Positions 17,577 to 26,327 are shown, counted from the stretch's first letter. The stretch is 64,000 nt of DNA from Xanthobacteraceae bacterium (GCA_030038995.1 JASHQS010000067.1:1-64000), one strand, 5' to 3'. Program-made: numbers and translations. Notes: generated from the sequence alone by a model not told the origin.

Positions 17577-19838
17577 ATGGCGCATGCTCGCGACGGTGTT
17601 CGAGCGATTGCCGGCACACGTGACTTTGGGTGCCATTCGGGTGTGGCGCCTGGAAAGAAGTGGCTGTCGCTCCAGGGAGTCCTCCGCGTTTCACAATCCA
17701 ATGCGTTCTGGCTGGCGGCCAACGGAGTGTCGCTGCTGGTGCTTTCTCTCATCATGTTCCGGCTGCAGGCGCCGGTCACCTATTTTCGTTGGGACGGAAC
17801 TTTCATCCTGTCGATCGTCAAGAGCCAAGCCGAGTGGATGAGGGGTTTTGGCCCCTTTGCCCTGGACTTTCTCAGGGGCATCGGCGGCATATCGCTTCCG
17901 CTGAATACCCAATTGATGCCTGGCTTCGTCGTCGGACTGATGGCAGGCGACGGCGATTGGCTGGCCGCGGTTTCTGCGACTTGGTTTGCAGCCGAATTCG
18001 CAATTGCAACGGTTTTGCTCGGCCGGATGCTGAACTTTCCGATGCCGAGCGCGGTCGCCGCAGCCTGGATCGGTCTATTGGGTTGCTTACCTTATTTCGT
18101 CCTGGTGCCCGCGATCTGGATCCTGTGGGGTAATCCTCCCTTTCTGTCGGAAATTGCCTGGACGATGGTTGCGCTTACGCTGTTTCTTGCCATTGGCCGC
18201 GGCTCGCGGGCAAGCGCGATAGGCTGCGCCGCAGGGCTCCTGCTGACGCTTATCTATCTGACCCTTTTCATCCCACTCCATGCACTCCTATTCCTGCCGG
18301 TGCTTGGTTACTTTGGCATCGTCGCAATGACCATGGCAAGCAATCGACGGGAGTTTCGCCATAAAGTCTTCGCTGCCGGGATCATCGTGCCGGTTTACCT
18401 CATTATTTTAGGTCCTTGGCTGGTCGGCCTTTTTCTGGGCGCGAAGACCACGCTCTTCTGGTCGGAACTGTACACGCCCAAGGTGACGTGGCACTGGGCG
18501 TCCTTGCTGCTCGAAGACCCGGTCAATCGGCCGGCCGGTGTGGTGTTGCTGCTCGCGGCGATTCTGGGAGGCGTGCTCACAGTATTCACCGGCGACCGGC
18601 AGCTTAAGCGCTTCGCGATCGGATATCTGGCTTTTGTGGCGCTGCTCTGGTCGATCACCGGGTTTCTGGTTTTGACCCAGCATCCGTGGCCCGGACCGAC
18701 GGTTTCGTATCTGGATTGGATGATTTACCCGTTGCACGCGCTTTTCGCCGCCCGCTGCGTTTATTGTCCCCTGCTGGCCGCGATCCGGGCGCGTTGGTGG
18801 CGATCGGCTGTGCCGGCGCTGATCATGGCGGTTGCCGTGTTCGCGCCGTGGACCGCGCTTGCGGTGTGGTCTCCGCCCTATCCGCTATACAAGTATGGCA
18901 TCCCGTTCCGCTGGCCGCCGTTGCGCACTCCAGTCGTCAATTTCCTGGAGCGCGAGATCGCGCTGCACCCCGACCAGCCGTTTCGCGGCCGTGTCGTCAA
19001 CCTGGCCGGAGGCCAGTGGAAGGCCGAATACCCTCAGATACCCATTGAACTCACTCAGGTGCCTTTCATCAGTCAAAACTACTATGATGCGATGGTCGCA
19101 TCCATTCTCGGCAACGATCATCGTGAATACGGATTTTGGTTTTACGATATCCCCACCCTGGAAAATTCGAACCATCTGAGTTCGCCATTTTTTCATTTCC
19201 TGGTTTCTCGTTTTTTGATGCCGAAAGGCGTTCTGTACACGCGTCCGCATGAGACGGCTACGGTGTTTAACGAGAAAGTGCTCGCACAGCTTGGCGTGCG
19301 TTATGTGTTGACCGAGCAGAGTTTGCCAGGGCGCGTGCCGGCGCTCACGATCGAGCTCGATGCGCATCACCGCCAGTATCTTTATGAACTGACCAATCCG
19401 AACGTCGCCGGCCGCGGTGTGGTTCGGGTAACGACGGCAAGAACCGCAAGGCAAGCGCTGGAACGCTTGCGTTCGCCGGACTACGATTTCGAAAAGGAAG
19501 CGGTCCTGTTCGATGCGTTGCCAAAGACCGAGCTTGTACCCGTCTCTCACAGCGAACTCATCGTGCATCGCGGTTTTTTGACGGTTTCTGCCGCAGCGCC
19601 CGGGCCCGCGCTGTTGGTCCTTCCCGTCGAATACAGCCGCTGCCTGGACTTCACTTGGCTCTCTGCGGGCAGCGAACCGCCGCGTGCGTTCCGTGCCGAT
19701 CTCGATGAGACGGCGATCTTGTTCAGCGATCGACTGCGGGCGCGCATTGCGTTCCGCACGAGCCCGCTCGTCAATCCGACCTGCCGGCTTCGCGACCTGC
19801 AGGATGCCAGGGACCTGGACCTCGGCGGCGCGCAGTAA
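17577..19838 (+). CDS. Large polytopic membrane protein, possible GT-C type glycosyltransferase or flippase partner
   Basis: A 753-residue protein with about ten hydrophobic helices in the first 450 residues (for example NAFWLAANGVSLLVLSLIMF, FLAIGRGSRASAIGCAAGLLLTLIYL and LLLAAILGGVLTVF). An extra-membrane domain rich in FWFYD, RYVLTEQSLPG and beta-strand patterns follows. An acidic residue after the first helix (FRWDGTFILSIVKSQAEWM) fits the first periplasmic loop of GT-C enzymes. With the GT2 gene 158 bases upstream, a lipid-linked sugar transferase is plausible but unproven. I chose ATG 17577 because GTGGAGG lies nine bases upstream; the ORF-track start at 17481 adds a Cys-rich out-of-character stretch. 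Confidence 0.75.
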   Translation: MAHARDGVRAIAGTRDFGCHSGVAPGKKWLSLQGVLRVSQSNAFWLAANGVSLLVLSLIMFRLQAPVTYFRWDGTFILSIVKSQAEWMRGFGPFALDFLRGIGGISLPLNTQLMPGFVVGLMAGDGDWLAAVSATWFAAEFAIATVLLGRMLNFPMPSAVAAAWIGLLGCLPYFVLVPAIWILWGNPPFLSEIAWTMVALTLFLAIGRGSRASAIGCAAGLLLTLIYLTLFIPLHALLFLPVLGYFGIVAMTMASNRREFRHKVFAAGIIVPVYLIILGPWLVGLFLGAKTTLFWSELYTPKVTWHWASLLLEDPVNRPAGVVLLLAAILGGVLTVFTGDRQLKRFAIGYLAFVALLWSITGFLVLTQHPWPGPTVSYLDWMIYPLHALFAARCVYCPLLAAIRARWWRSAVPALIMAVAVFAPWTALAVWSPPYPLYKYGIPFRWPPLRTPVVNFLEREIALHPDQPFRGRVVNLAGGQWKAEYPQIPIELTQVPFISQNYYDAMVASILGNDHREYGFWFYDIPTLENSNHLSSPFFHFLVSRFLMPKGVLYTRPHETATVFNEKVLAQLGVRYVLTEQSLPGRVPALTIELDAHHRQYLYELTNPNVAGRGVVRVTTARTARQALERLRSPDYDFEKEAVLFDALPKTELVPVSHSELIVHRGFLTVSAAAPGPALLVLPVEYSRCLDFTWLSAGSEPPRAFRADLDETAILFSDRLRARIAFRTSPLVNPTCRLRDLQDARDLDLGGAQ

Positions 19839-19897
19839 AATAATCAATTTTACACCTGATCCATGCCGAAAGGAAATTTGCGAAGCGTGCGCTGCTC

Positions 19898-19920
19898 AGC
19901 GCCTGCTGCAGGGCGCTTTT
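19898..19920 (+). terminator. Intrinsic terminator after the large membrane protein
   Basis: An AGCGCC arm pairs with GGCGCT around an eight-base loop (TGCTGCAG) and runs into TTTT. It lies 60 bases past the stop of the membrane protein and 31 bases before the acyltransferase ATG, so the acyltransferase may have its own promoter in between. Confidence 0.55.
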
Positions 19921-19950
19921 CGTAAAGTTATCTTTCTCATATAGTACCCT

Positions 19951-20574
19951 ATGAAAGTGTATTATCGAAACAGTGGAGTCGTCGCGGTGCCTGGATTAAA
20001 CAGCGCGTTTCTTTCGCGGGACGTTCTGGAAAACCTTGGCTTTGCGAGGCTCGGCGAAGACGTGTTGATCCACAGCACTGCCGTAATCGTTGATTGCGGT
20101 AAAATCTCGCTGGGATCGCGAGTGAGAATCGATCCCTTCGTTATCATTTCGAACAGAGGTGGGGTCGAGTTCGGTAATAACGTCCATATTGGCGGGCACT
20201 CCGTTCTGGCAGGGCATGCTGCTGTTCGTATTGAGGATTTTGTGGGTATTTCTCACTACGTCGGCATCTACACCTCCAACGAAGATCTGAGTGGGCGGAC
20301 GTTAAGCCATCCAACTGTGCCAGGCGGGGATAAAACGACTCGGACGGCATCGATCAGCTTTGGCCGCCATTCGTTTGTCGGCGCAGGAAGCATGGTGCTT
20401 CCCGGTGCAAGATTCGCCGAGGGCTCGGTACTCGGGGCCATGTCGCGGATCAGTCGCCCGATGCGGCCGTGGACGATATATGCCGGAATACCTGCCCGGC
20501 GATTACTGGAGCGCCGGCAGGATGTTTTGGCGGAGGAGCAAAAATACCTCGCTTCGCTGAAGGCTCTTCGCTGA
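19951..20574 (+). CDS. Left-handed beta-helix (hexapeptide-repeat) O-acyltransferase
   Basis: The 207-residue product shows hexapeptide repeats from residue 38 (VLIHSTAVIVDCGKISLGSRVRIDPFVIISNRGGVEFGNNVHIGGHSVLAG). A loop with ISHYVGIYTSNEDLSGR follows, then the C-terminal coil FVGAGSMVLPGARFAEGSVLGAMSRISRPMRPWTIYAGIPARRL. This is the maa/nodL/WbbJ-like acetyltransferase fold, which moves acetyl from acetyl-CoA to a sugar. The His of GGH and the IPARRL ending are typical. It probably decorates the cluster glycan. Confidence 0.87.
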   Translation: MKVYYRNSGVVAVPGLNSAFLSRDVLENLGFARLGEDVLIHSTAVIVDCGKISLGSRVRIDPFVIISNRGGVEFGNNVHIGGHSVLAGHAAVRIEDFVGISHYVGIYTSNEDLSGRTLSHPTVPGGDKTTRTASISFGRHSFVGAGSMVLPGARFAEGSVLGAMSRISRPMRPWTIYAGIPARRLLERRQDVLAEEQKYLASLKALR

Positions 20575-20777
20575 GCAGGATTTTTGCGCCACAATCCAAA
20601 ATCCTCAGCAACGTGCACGTCGTCGTGGGTCTCCATCAAACTGCAGAACTGAAATCAATCCGCTAAATTTCGTGGTTCCAATTCTGGGCTATTCACTTCT
20701 GCATTGGTGGAATGACGCGCAAGGATCGCATGGATGCGCGCCACGCCGGGATCAGAAGAGGACAGGATTTGGCGCAT

Positions 20778-20811
20778 GACGCGCAGGCTCCCGGTTGGGA
20801 ACCTGCGCGTC
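20778..20811 (-). terminator. Strong hairpin downstream of the beta-helix protein gene
   Basis: A perfect 10-base stem (GACGCGCAGG with CCTGCGCGTC) encloses a further TCCC/GGGA stem with a GGTT loop. It sits 10 bases past the stop of the minus-strand gene that ends at 20822, where a transcription terminator is expected. There is no T-run on either side, so it may act with Rho or as an mRNA 3-prime stabiliser. Confidence 0.6.
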
Positions 20812-20821
20812 CGTGCAGTCG

Positions 20822-21649
20822 TCAGTTAAACGGTTGATGCGAGATCGGGTTGGTCGAGCCGCCGAGCAAGCTGCTGCCGCCCGCGTTGGCCGGGTTGCCG
20901 GCAACCGGTACCCCGAACGATATAACGTTGCCGCCGCTCGGGATGCTCAAGCCGGTGGGCTCCATAAAGTCATTGGCGATTACCCCGGTGTTGCCGCTGC
21001 CGACCTGCAGCGCGTAGTTCTTATTATTTTCGAGGAGGCTATTGAGGACGAAGACTGTGTTAGGCACGCCAACGCCTGCTACGTTCACGCCGCCGGTATT
21101 GACGGTGCCGCTGGTGCCGTTGTTGATGATCGAGGAGTTCTGGATGACGACCCGCGTGCCCGTGGTGCTACTGGTCACATTGACGGCGTTTTGCGTGAAG
21201 TCCCGGATGACGCAGTTCAAAATAATGATCTCCGCTCCGGAGCTTACCTGGACGCCGTTGAGGCCGCCGCTGCCGGTGCTGGCGAGGCCCTCGAAGTCGA
21301 GACCGACGAGCGTCACCGCGTCGTTCGGCCCGGCCGCCACGACGATGCCATTCGTCCCGGCGACCAGCACACCGCCATTCGACGCCGGCTGGCAATAGAT
21401 GGTCATCGCCTTGGTGATGGTGACCGCGCCGAAGCCGCCCGGATCGAGGCAGTTCATTTCGCCGCCCGCCGCGGTCTTGGCAATAGCGCCCGAAAAGGTC
21501 TTGCATGGCGCCGTGCGGCTGCACGGATTGGCGTCGTCGCCGACGCCGGAGATCCACGTCCGCGTCGCCTGGGCGTGAGCCGGAGCGGTGTAAAGCGCGG
21601 ATAGGAGGGCCGTCCCTAAGATAGCAAGAGCGATTGCGATCTTCCTCAT
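20822..21649 (-). CDS. Secreted right-handed beta-helix protein
   Basis: The 275-residue protein has a clear signal peptide (MRKIAIALAILGTALLSALYTAPAHAQA, cleavage after AHA). TRTWISGVGDDANPCSRTAPCKTFSGAIAKTAAGGEMNCLDPGGFGAVTITKAM follows, and then strands rich in V, I, N and G (VTLVGLDFEG, IIILNCVIRDF, VVIQNSSIINN, VFVLNSLLENN) that suggest parallel beta-helix turns. Similar short secreted beta-helix proteins are repeated in Bradyrhizobium-type genomes, with no defined function I can name. Its start is supported by GGAGGAGT just upstream of the ATG. It stands alone, between a hairpin and a long leader region. Confidence 0.85.
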   Translation of the reverse strand: MRKIAIALAILGTALLSALYTAPAHAQATRTWISGVGDDANPCSRTAPCKTFSGAIAKTAAGGEMNCLDPGGFGAVTITKAMTIYCQPASNGGVLVAGTNGIVVAAGPNDAVTLVGLDFEGLASTGSGGLNGVQVSSGAEIIILNCVIRDFTQNAVNVTSSTTGTRVVIQNSSIINNGTSGTVNTGGVNVAGVGVPNTVFVLNSLLENNKNYALQVGSGNTGVIANDFMEPTGLSIPSGGNVISFGVPVAGNPANAGGSSLLGGSTNPISHQPFN

Positions 21650-21958
21650 AACACTCCTCCACGGCGGCCATTATGACCCGCCAAACGATGGCTTCCCCCT
21701 GCTGTTGAATAGCCCCTCAACAGCCCCGAGATGTGAGAGCAGAGCGGTTAGACAGTTCGCGCGGCGTCCATATCCGCGCCACGATCCCGCCATCATACCA
21801 ACGCTACTGCGATGGGCAAGCCCGCGAAACGGGAGTCGGCGCGACGCGCTCGCCCTATGACGAGCTTGTCGTGAGCCCGACAAACGTTTGATAGCGCTGT
21901 GGATTTTGACTTCTCGGACGCTCAGCATGCCGCGTCGGGCGCCGCAGCGGATGGAGGA
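21650..21958. other. Upstream region of the beta-helix gene, no gene seen
   Basis: About 310 bases with no supportable coding sequence; the 85-residue minus-strand ORF here has no coding character. It should contain the promoter for the beta-helix gene. I found no confident -35/-10 pair or operator. Confidence 0.5.
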
Positions 21959-22132
21959 TCACGCATACAGGCGTCTTCGCCGATGGTGCAGAAACAGGGC
22001 AAAGCCGTCGTAGGGGACCAGCCTTAGCTTCAGCGCTTCGGCGCCGGTAAACCAGCGCATCTGCGTGCCCTCGTGCAGCACCAGCGAGCGGACTTGAGCA
22101 GCGCCTGTCACGATTTCATAGTAGCTGCGGAA
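21959..22132 (-). pseudogene. C-terminal remnant of a Nudix hydrolase
   Basis: Reading the minus strand by hand gives FRSYYEIVTGAAQVRSLVLHEGTQMRWFTGAEALKLRLVPYDGFALFLHHRRRRLYA and a stop. The MRWFTGAEALKLRLVPYD block resembles the C-terminal part of Nudix NTP pyrophosphohydrolases. The Nudix box itself and the whole N-terminal half are missing, and the frame closes just upstream with a TAG. It is too short for the ORF track. The remnant abuts the REP-like repeat at 22177, which may mark the rearrangement that removed the rest. Confidence 0.65.
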
Positions 22133-22176
22133 CTAGAGCAAATTCCGTTCGAATCGACTCGAATTTTCCACTCGTC

Positions 22177-22326
22177 ATTGCCGGGCTTGACCCGGCAATC
22201 CATGCGGCAGAACCGCTTCCGCGGCCATGCGACAATGCCTTCAATCGCGACAGCTCAGCATGGATGCGCGGGTCAACGGGTCCCCGCGACGCTTTGCGTC
22301 GCGGGGCGCCCGTCCCGCGCATGACG
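22177..22326. repeat. REP-like composite palindromic repeat
   Basis: It opens with ATTGCCGGGCTTGACCCGGCAAT (nine-base arms, five-base loop), the intergenic palindrome common in Bradyrhizobium-type genomes. About 80 bases later comes ATGGATGCGCGGGTCAACGGG followed by an 11-base perfect stem CCCCGCGACGC-TTT-GCGTCGCGGGG. Outer GCGCGGG/CCCGCGC arms then close it before ATGACGGG. The unit looks like two inverted ends of one mobile palindromic element. No coding capacity. Confidence 0.75.
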
Positions 22327-22508
22327 GGAGGATTGCTTCAAGATGAGCGGAACATGCGCTAGCTTTCGAGGCCGAGCGACCGCATCAAGACACAGCGGTG
22401 ATCACCCGCAATCAGATGGCGGCGACAGCATTCCCAATTTGCAATACCGGTTGCAAGTTCTTGTTGCGCTTCGTCATTCGTTCCTTCTCCGTATTACAAA
22501 AGTGGCGT
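22327..22508. other. Gap between REP-like repeat and the methyltransferase-like gene, no gene seen
   Basis: Short region with no coding pattern I can support. It lies downstream of the minus-strand gene ending at 22509 and should hold its terminator, though I see no clean hairpin with a T-run. Confidence 0.4.
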
Positions 22509-23252
22509 TTACCAACGACGCAACGTTTTTCCGATCCAGTACGAGCCTGATAATTGCGCAAGCTCTAGCCCAGGCGCGCACGCGCGCAACATGCGGACCG
22601 GCTCGCGGCTTTCAATTGCCGGGTCGGCTGCATAGCCGCGAACCACAACTACCGCGCCGTCTGCCAAGCGCTGCAGGAGTTGCGAAAGGACGAGCGGGTT
22701 TGCCCGGTGTGTATCGCACGTCATCAACAACCAGGAGATCTGCGGCGAAAGATTCGTGTTGATAGCGCGCGGCGTGAATTGAGTGACTGAGCGTATATTT
22801 GTGACCGGATATCCGGTGCGGACAAGTGCCGTTGGAATCAGGTCCTGCAGTGATGGTGGGGCTTTCAAGCCGTTGTTGTTGGCGCGAAACAGCGCTTCGC
22901 CCCAAGACCCCCAAAGCGGCATGACCTTTTCAGCACGGTGCGCAGGTATCATGGACGTGTCGAACAGGATCAGCCGCCGCGAGCGCTCTCCGAGCGACAG
23001 CAAGGCCAACGCGATAATCTTAAGGTCTGTCGTCTCGCCGATTCCACAATCGACTATGTCGCCGTCAATTCCATGCTCGCCAATATACCAAGCCGCCTCG
23101 TGAAATGCTTCGATTGCGAGCCGATCACTGTCGGTCAGATAGAGCGATGGCGGCACCTCAGGCGCGCTTTTCTTCGCTGGAGCTGCGGTGCCGCGCGAAA
23201 AGAGTCGACTGATCAAACCGTGCGAGCCAGTTTTGTCAACATCGCGAGCCAT
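22509..23252 (-). CDS. Divergent TylF-like protein with apparently lost catalytic residues
   Basis: The 247-residue product aligns by eye with the TylF-type gene at 12634. GDIVDCGIGETTDLKIIALALLSLGERSRRLILFDTS matches GAIVECGVWRGGSMMMAALTLLALGKSDRDLLLFDTF, and GYPVTNIRSVTQFTPRAI matches GYPLDKVAFVKGIVQETI. The metal-site segments are changed: DTDWYDS reads TCDTHRAN and IVDDYG reads VVRGYA. The enzyme has thus probably lost Mg2+ binding and may be inactive or repurposed. The ATG at 23252 has AGGG upstream and is preferred over the ORF-track start at 23273. It follows the methyltransferase at 23303 by 50 bases. Confidence 0.72.
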   Translation of the reverse strand: MARDVDKTGSHGLISRLFSRGTAAPAKKSAPEVPPSLYLTDSDRLAIEAFHEAAWYIGEHGIDGDIVDCGIGETTDLKIIALALLSLGERSRRLILFDTSMIPAHRAEKVMPLWGSWGEALFRANNNGLKAPPSLQDLIPTALVRTGYPVTNIRSVTQFTPRAINTNLSPQISWLLMTCDTHRANPLVLSQLLQRLADGAVVVVRGYAADPAIESREPVRMLRACAPGLELAQLSGSYWIGKTLRRW

Positions 23253-23302
23253 ATGGTGCGCACCCTGATGCAATTTGGCTATTCCGGCGAGGTCGCAGGA
23301 GA

Positions 23303-24061
23303 CTATAACATTGCTACATACCGGGTTTCGCCATTCGACTTCTCGAATAACTTGTAGCGGATATTAGGGATAATTGCGTCGTTGATGCCAATAAATGTCA
23401 GGTTGCTAGACATGAGATTGTGTAGAAAGGCCTTCACCAGCTCTGACCTTGGATCATCGGTCAGAGCAACGTCCGCGTAGGCGCCATGTGTCATCGCCAC
23501 GTAGAAATAATCAAAACGCTTAACGAAGGTAGTCGTCGCGCATAAAACGCCGAGATTTTGCTCGGCGCCGCCGGGGCCCTCATAGAAATCATTCATCACG
23601 AGTAGACCGCCTGGCTTCACTTTGTGTCGCGCTTCAAGCAAATCACGCAGAACGAACTCATATTGATGGTTGGCGTCGATATAAATGACGTCAAAGTGCT
23701 TGTCCGGCAGCCCCCTGATGGCGTCGAATGAGTTTTCCCGGACAATCGTTACGCGGTTGTCGCCGCCAAACTGTTCCACGACATGCTTATAGTTAGCCTC
23801 CTGGGCCGCGGAGGGATCATCGCCAAAGTGATCCCAATGCACCTTGCCCAGAAACTCGCCGTAGTTCTCCGTGAGGTTGGAGAACGGCACATGATGCCGA
23901 AGATCATATTTCCAGCTGTCGATGAGAACGAACTCGGAAGGTTCGCACAGCTCGAGAACGCACCGGGAAAAATCCCCACGATAGACTCCCACTTCCACCC
24001 AGGCGCATCGAGCCGGAATATTTTTGATTAAATCAAGCCGGTTCCCCATAATAAAGTACAT
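23303..24061 (-). CDS. Class I SAM-dependent methyltransferase (Methyltransf_24 type)
   Basis: The 252-residue protein has CAWVEVGVYRGDFSRCVLE as SAM motif I, then FVLIDSWKYD. HFDVIYIDANHQYEFVLRDLLEARHKVKPGGLLVMNDFYEG is the motif IV-V block of Methyltransf_24 enzymes, including the YIDANHQY signature. Such enzymes accompany O-antigen and rhamnosyl clusters. The ATG at 24061 gives MYFIMGNRL; the inner ATG at 24049 is an alternative. It is the first gene of a two-gene minus-strand unit with the TylF-like gene. Base composition is visibly less GC-rich than the neighbouring 30-40 kb operon, which may indicate separate acquisition. Confidence 0.82.
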   Translation of the reverse strand: MYFIMGNRLDLIKNIPARCAWVEVGVYRGDFSRCVLELCEPSEFVLIDSWKYDLRHHVPFSNLTENYGEFLGKVHWDHFGDDPSAAQEANYKHVVEQFGGDNRVTIVRENSFDAIRGLPDKHFDVIYIDANHQYEFVLRDLLEARHKVKPGGLLVMNDFYEGPGGAEQNLGVLCATTTFVKRFDYFYVAMTHGAYADVALTDDPRSELVKAFLHNLMSSNLTFIGINDAIIPNIRYKLFEKSNGETRYVAML

Positions 24062-24253
24062 CGATTACTCCACTCGCTCGTCATCACGAGGCGCGACGAA
24101 ATCTTGCATCGGACATCGGCGCCGCAATATAATCCTCATAAATTCCCTTTGGACAGCCTGGCGAACCTGGGGGCTGGCGATGGCGGTCGGCGTAAACAGC
24201 GGTCGCGTTCTTCCGTCGACAGGCGTTCCTCTGCCGGTGATTGCGATTTTGAT

Positions 24254-25558
24254 ATGAGACGCTCCATCAAAGATTGGGTGCGCGGTCTGCTGGGACGGAT
24301 CAAATCAATCGCTGACCCTCTATTCGCGGCGAAGGATGCCAATCGGCAGGCAATGCTGGCGCTACATGCCGAAATAGCTGAAGTCAAGGCCGGCATTTCC
24401 ATGATCCAACAGCAGGTAGTCGAAATACTGACCCAGATCAAAGCCCTGGGCGATGCGCTTGCGACCGTGCCAAGGGAATTTCCCGCAAGCGGCAACAAAG
24501 CTGTACAAAATGCAGCCGCCGCTGACTGGGAGGGTCTATCGGCTGCAGACATCCGCAACGCAGCCAAGCGCTTAAATGAGGCGGCCGCGGGTATTCTAAC
24601 TGCGTTCCCGCCGGGGCCGCTGCCGAGCGTGGCGCGCGTCGCATTTGCCACTCACCTCACGAGATCCGCCGATATGATTTCCAGGTCCTGGCTCGCGCAA
24701 GGTCGGCCAACTGATCTCTTTCCAGATGATGACTTTACCCTCGACTATGCAATACGCAGTGGGGTCTACGCTTCGGACGAGGAGGAGGCGCCCGTCGAGC
24801 CAACTCGACAAACGCTGCCGTGGCGTCATCTCGTTACAGATCCGGATTGTGCCGTTTTCCTAGTGCTGGGCCAGTCCAACGCCGCGAATCATGGCGGTAC
24901 GCGCCACACGGCGGAGGACGCCGCCTATTCGTTCGATTTCTTGCGGATGAATTGTTATCGCGCCGATGATCCACTTCCCGGCGCTTCCGGCAACGGTGGC
25001 AGCGTGTGGTCAAGACTCGGCAGTCGCTTAGTCGAAGCGAAGCTCTTTCGGCGCATCCTCTTCGTGCCGTTGGCATTCGGCGGCACGTTTATCACCGACT
25101 GGACCCCGCATCATAAGAGTCACAAGCGGACGGCGCTGGCGCTCAGCCGGCTGAGAAAGGAACTCGGTATGGGCCCGATGCCGTTCTCGGGCGTGTTCTG
25201 GCAACAAGGCGAAGCGGAGGCCAATCACACTCGGATGTCGGCAGAAGAATACAAAGCGCACTTCCATGACATTGTGCGCGACCTGCGCGCCAATGGCGTT
25301 TTCTCGCCGGTCTTTGTCGCTCTCGCAACGCTATGCGAAGTCAATGCGCATCCGTTTACGAATCATGAGGCTGTTCGCGCGGCGCAATCGTCGCTGCCGG
25401 ATGCGACTGCTGGAATTTTTGCAGGACCGGATGTCGACGGAATCGGCTTGGAAAAAAGATATGACGGCTGTCACCTTGCGAGCAGCGGCTTGGAGGCCTG
25501 CTGCGAGCTGTGGTTTGAGGTTCTCCTGCAACACAAACCGCTTTTGATAAAAGCGTGA
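24254..25558 (+). CDS. SGNH-type esterase, sialate O-acetylesterase-like domain
   Basis: The 434-residue product (from ATG 24254) starts with a basic amphipathic MRRSIKDWVRGLLGRIK. A coiled-coil-like stretch follows (LHAEIAEVKAGISMIQQQVVEILTQIKALGDAL) and then the catalytic domain. VFLVLGQSNAANHGG is block I with the nucleophilic Ser, GVFWQQGEAEANH is the central block, and DGCHLASSG supplies the Asp and His. This matches SASA/SGNH carbohydrate O-acetylesterases. No signal peptide is seen, so it may act on cytoplasmic glycan or nucleotide-sugar. The ORF track begins at 24104, but the added 50 residues look non-coding. It is divergent from the methyltransferase at 24061. Confidence 0.78.
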   Translation: MRRSIKDWVRGLLGRIKSIADPLFAAKDANRQAMLALHAEIAEVKAGISMIQQQVVEILTQIKALGDALATVPREFPASGNKAVQNAAAADWEGLSAADIRNAAKRLNEAAAGILTAFPPGPLPSVARVAFATHLTRSADMISRSWLAQGRPTDLFPDDDFTLDYAIRSGVYASDEEEAPVEPTRQTLPWRHLVTDPDCAVFLVLGQSNAANHGGTRHTAEDAAYSFDFLRMNCYRADDPLPGASGNGGSVWSRLGSRLVEAKLFRRILFVPLAFGGTFITDWTPHHKSHKRTALALSRLRKELGMGPMPFSGVFWQQGEAEANHTRMSAEEYKAHFHDIVRDLRANGVFSPVFVALATLCEVNAHPFTNHEAVRAAQSSLPDATAGIFAGPDVDGIGLEKRYDGCHLASSGLEACCELWFEVLLQHKPLLIKA

Positions 25559-25748
25559 GCACAATACGGGTGTTGCCGCACTAATACTCGCCGTCATTTG
25601 CAGACTACTTCTACAGGTCGCTCCGAAATACCAGCTACCGCCGGTAGAAGTCCAATTTTACATGCAACTGCCGAAAGACCGCATCAAGCGAATGGATACC
25701 GATTTGATGGCGACACGGGGCTAATGCTACGGCACTGATCTAGGCCGG
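25559..25748. other. Short gap with an unexplained open stretch
   Basis: The plus strand stays open from about 25552 to 25725 in one frame and would read ALILAVICRLLLQVAPKYQLPPVEVQFYMQLPKDRIKRMD. It has a hydrophobic start but no good start codon or ribosome site. I do not recognise it. It may be a remnant or chance. Confidence 0.25.
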
Positions 25749-26327
25749 CTATTCGTCACCAAGCAGCCCCTTACGGCGCTCGAAATTGGGCTGGTAGCCC
25801 TGATTGTCGCGGAGGACAAATGTTGCGGCTTCAGCGAGGGATTTTGCCACCTTGTCAGGATGGTTGGGCCCGTCTTGGCTGTAGCCGTAATCGATAAAAA
25901 TGGTGCAACAACCGGCGGCGCGGCCTGCTGTGACGTCGCGCCAGCGGTCGCCGACCACGTAGCTACGCGCCAGATCGATGGCGTACGCGGCGGCCGCCGC
26001 GAGAATGAGGCCGGGTTTCGGCTTGCGGCAATCGCAATTCGCCGCATCGTTATGGAAGCACACCCTGATGTCGTCGACCGCCAGCCGTGCCCTTATCACA
26101 TCGTGCATGGCGTCGACGGTGCTCCTTTCGGTCAGGCCGTTGGCCACGTCCGGCTGATTGGTGACGACGATGACGAGGAAGCCGCGCTCTTTCAGCCGCC
26201 GCACGGCATCCTCCACGCCGGGCAGGATGCGGAAATCTTCGAGCGTCCTCGGCGCGACTGGGCGGCCGTCGCGTTCCAGATTGGCGTTGATCACGCCGTC
26301 ACGATCGAGGAAAACAGCGCGGCGCAC
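25749..26327 (-). CDS. gmhB: D-glycero-D-manno-heptose-1,7-bisphosphate 7-phosphatase (GmhB-like HAD phosphatase)
   Basis: The 192-residue HAD-family protein begins MRRAVFLDRDGVIN with the two catalytic Asp residues. It carries VIVVTNQPDVANG, the zinc-loop CFHNDAANCDCRKPKPG, and YVVGDRWRDVTAGRAAG with the final acidic motif. These are the marks of GmhB, which removes the 7-phosphate from heptose 1,7-bisphosphate before nucleotide activation. The start is GTG at 26327. It is the last gene of a minus-strand group with a radical SAM enzyme and two acetyltransferases. It complements the GmhA-like gene at 11943 and the kinase-nucleotidyltransferase at 32664. Confidence 0.92.
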   Translation of the reverse strand: MRRAVFLDRDGVINANLERDGRPVAPRTLEDFRILPGVEDAVRRLKERGFLVIVVTNQPDVANGLTERSTVDAMHDVIRARLAVDDIRVCFHNDAANCDCRKPKPGLILAAAAAYAIDLARSYVVGDRWRDVTAGRAAGCCTIFIDYGYSQDGPNHPDKVAKSLAEAATFVLRDNQGYQPNFERRKGLLGDE

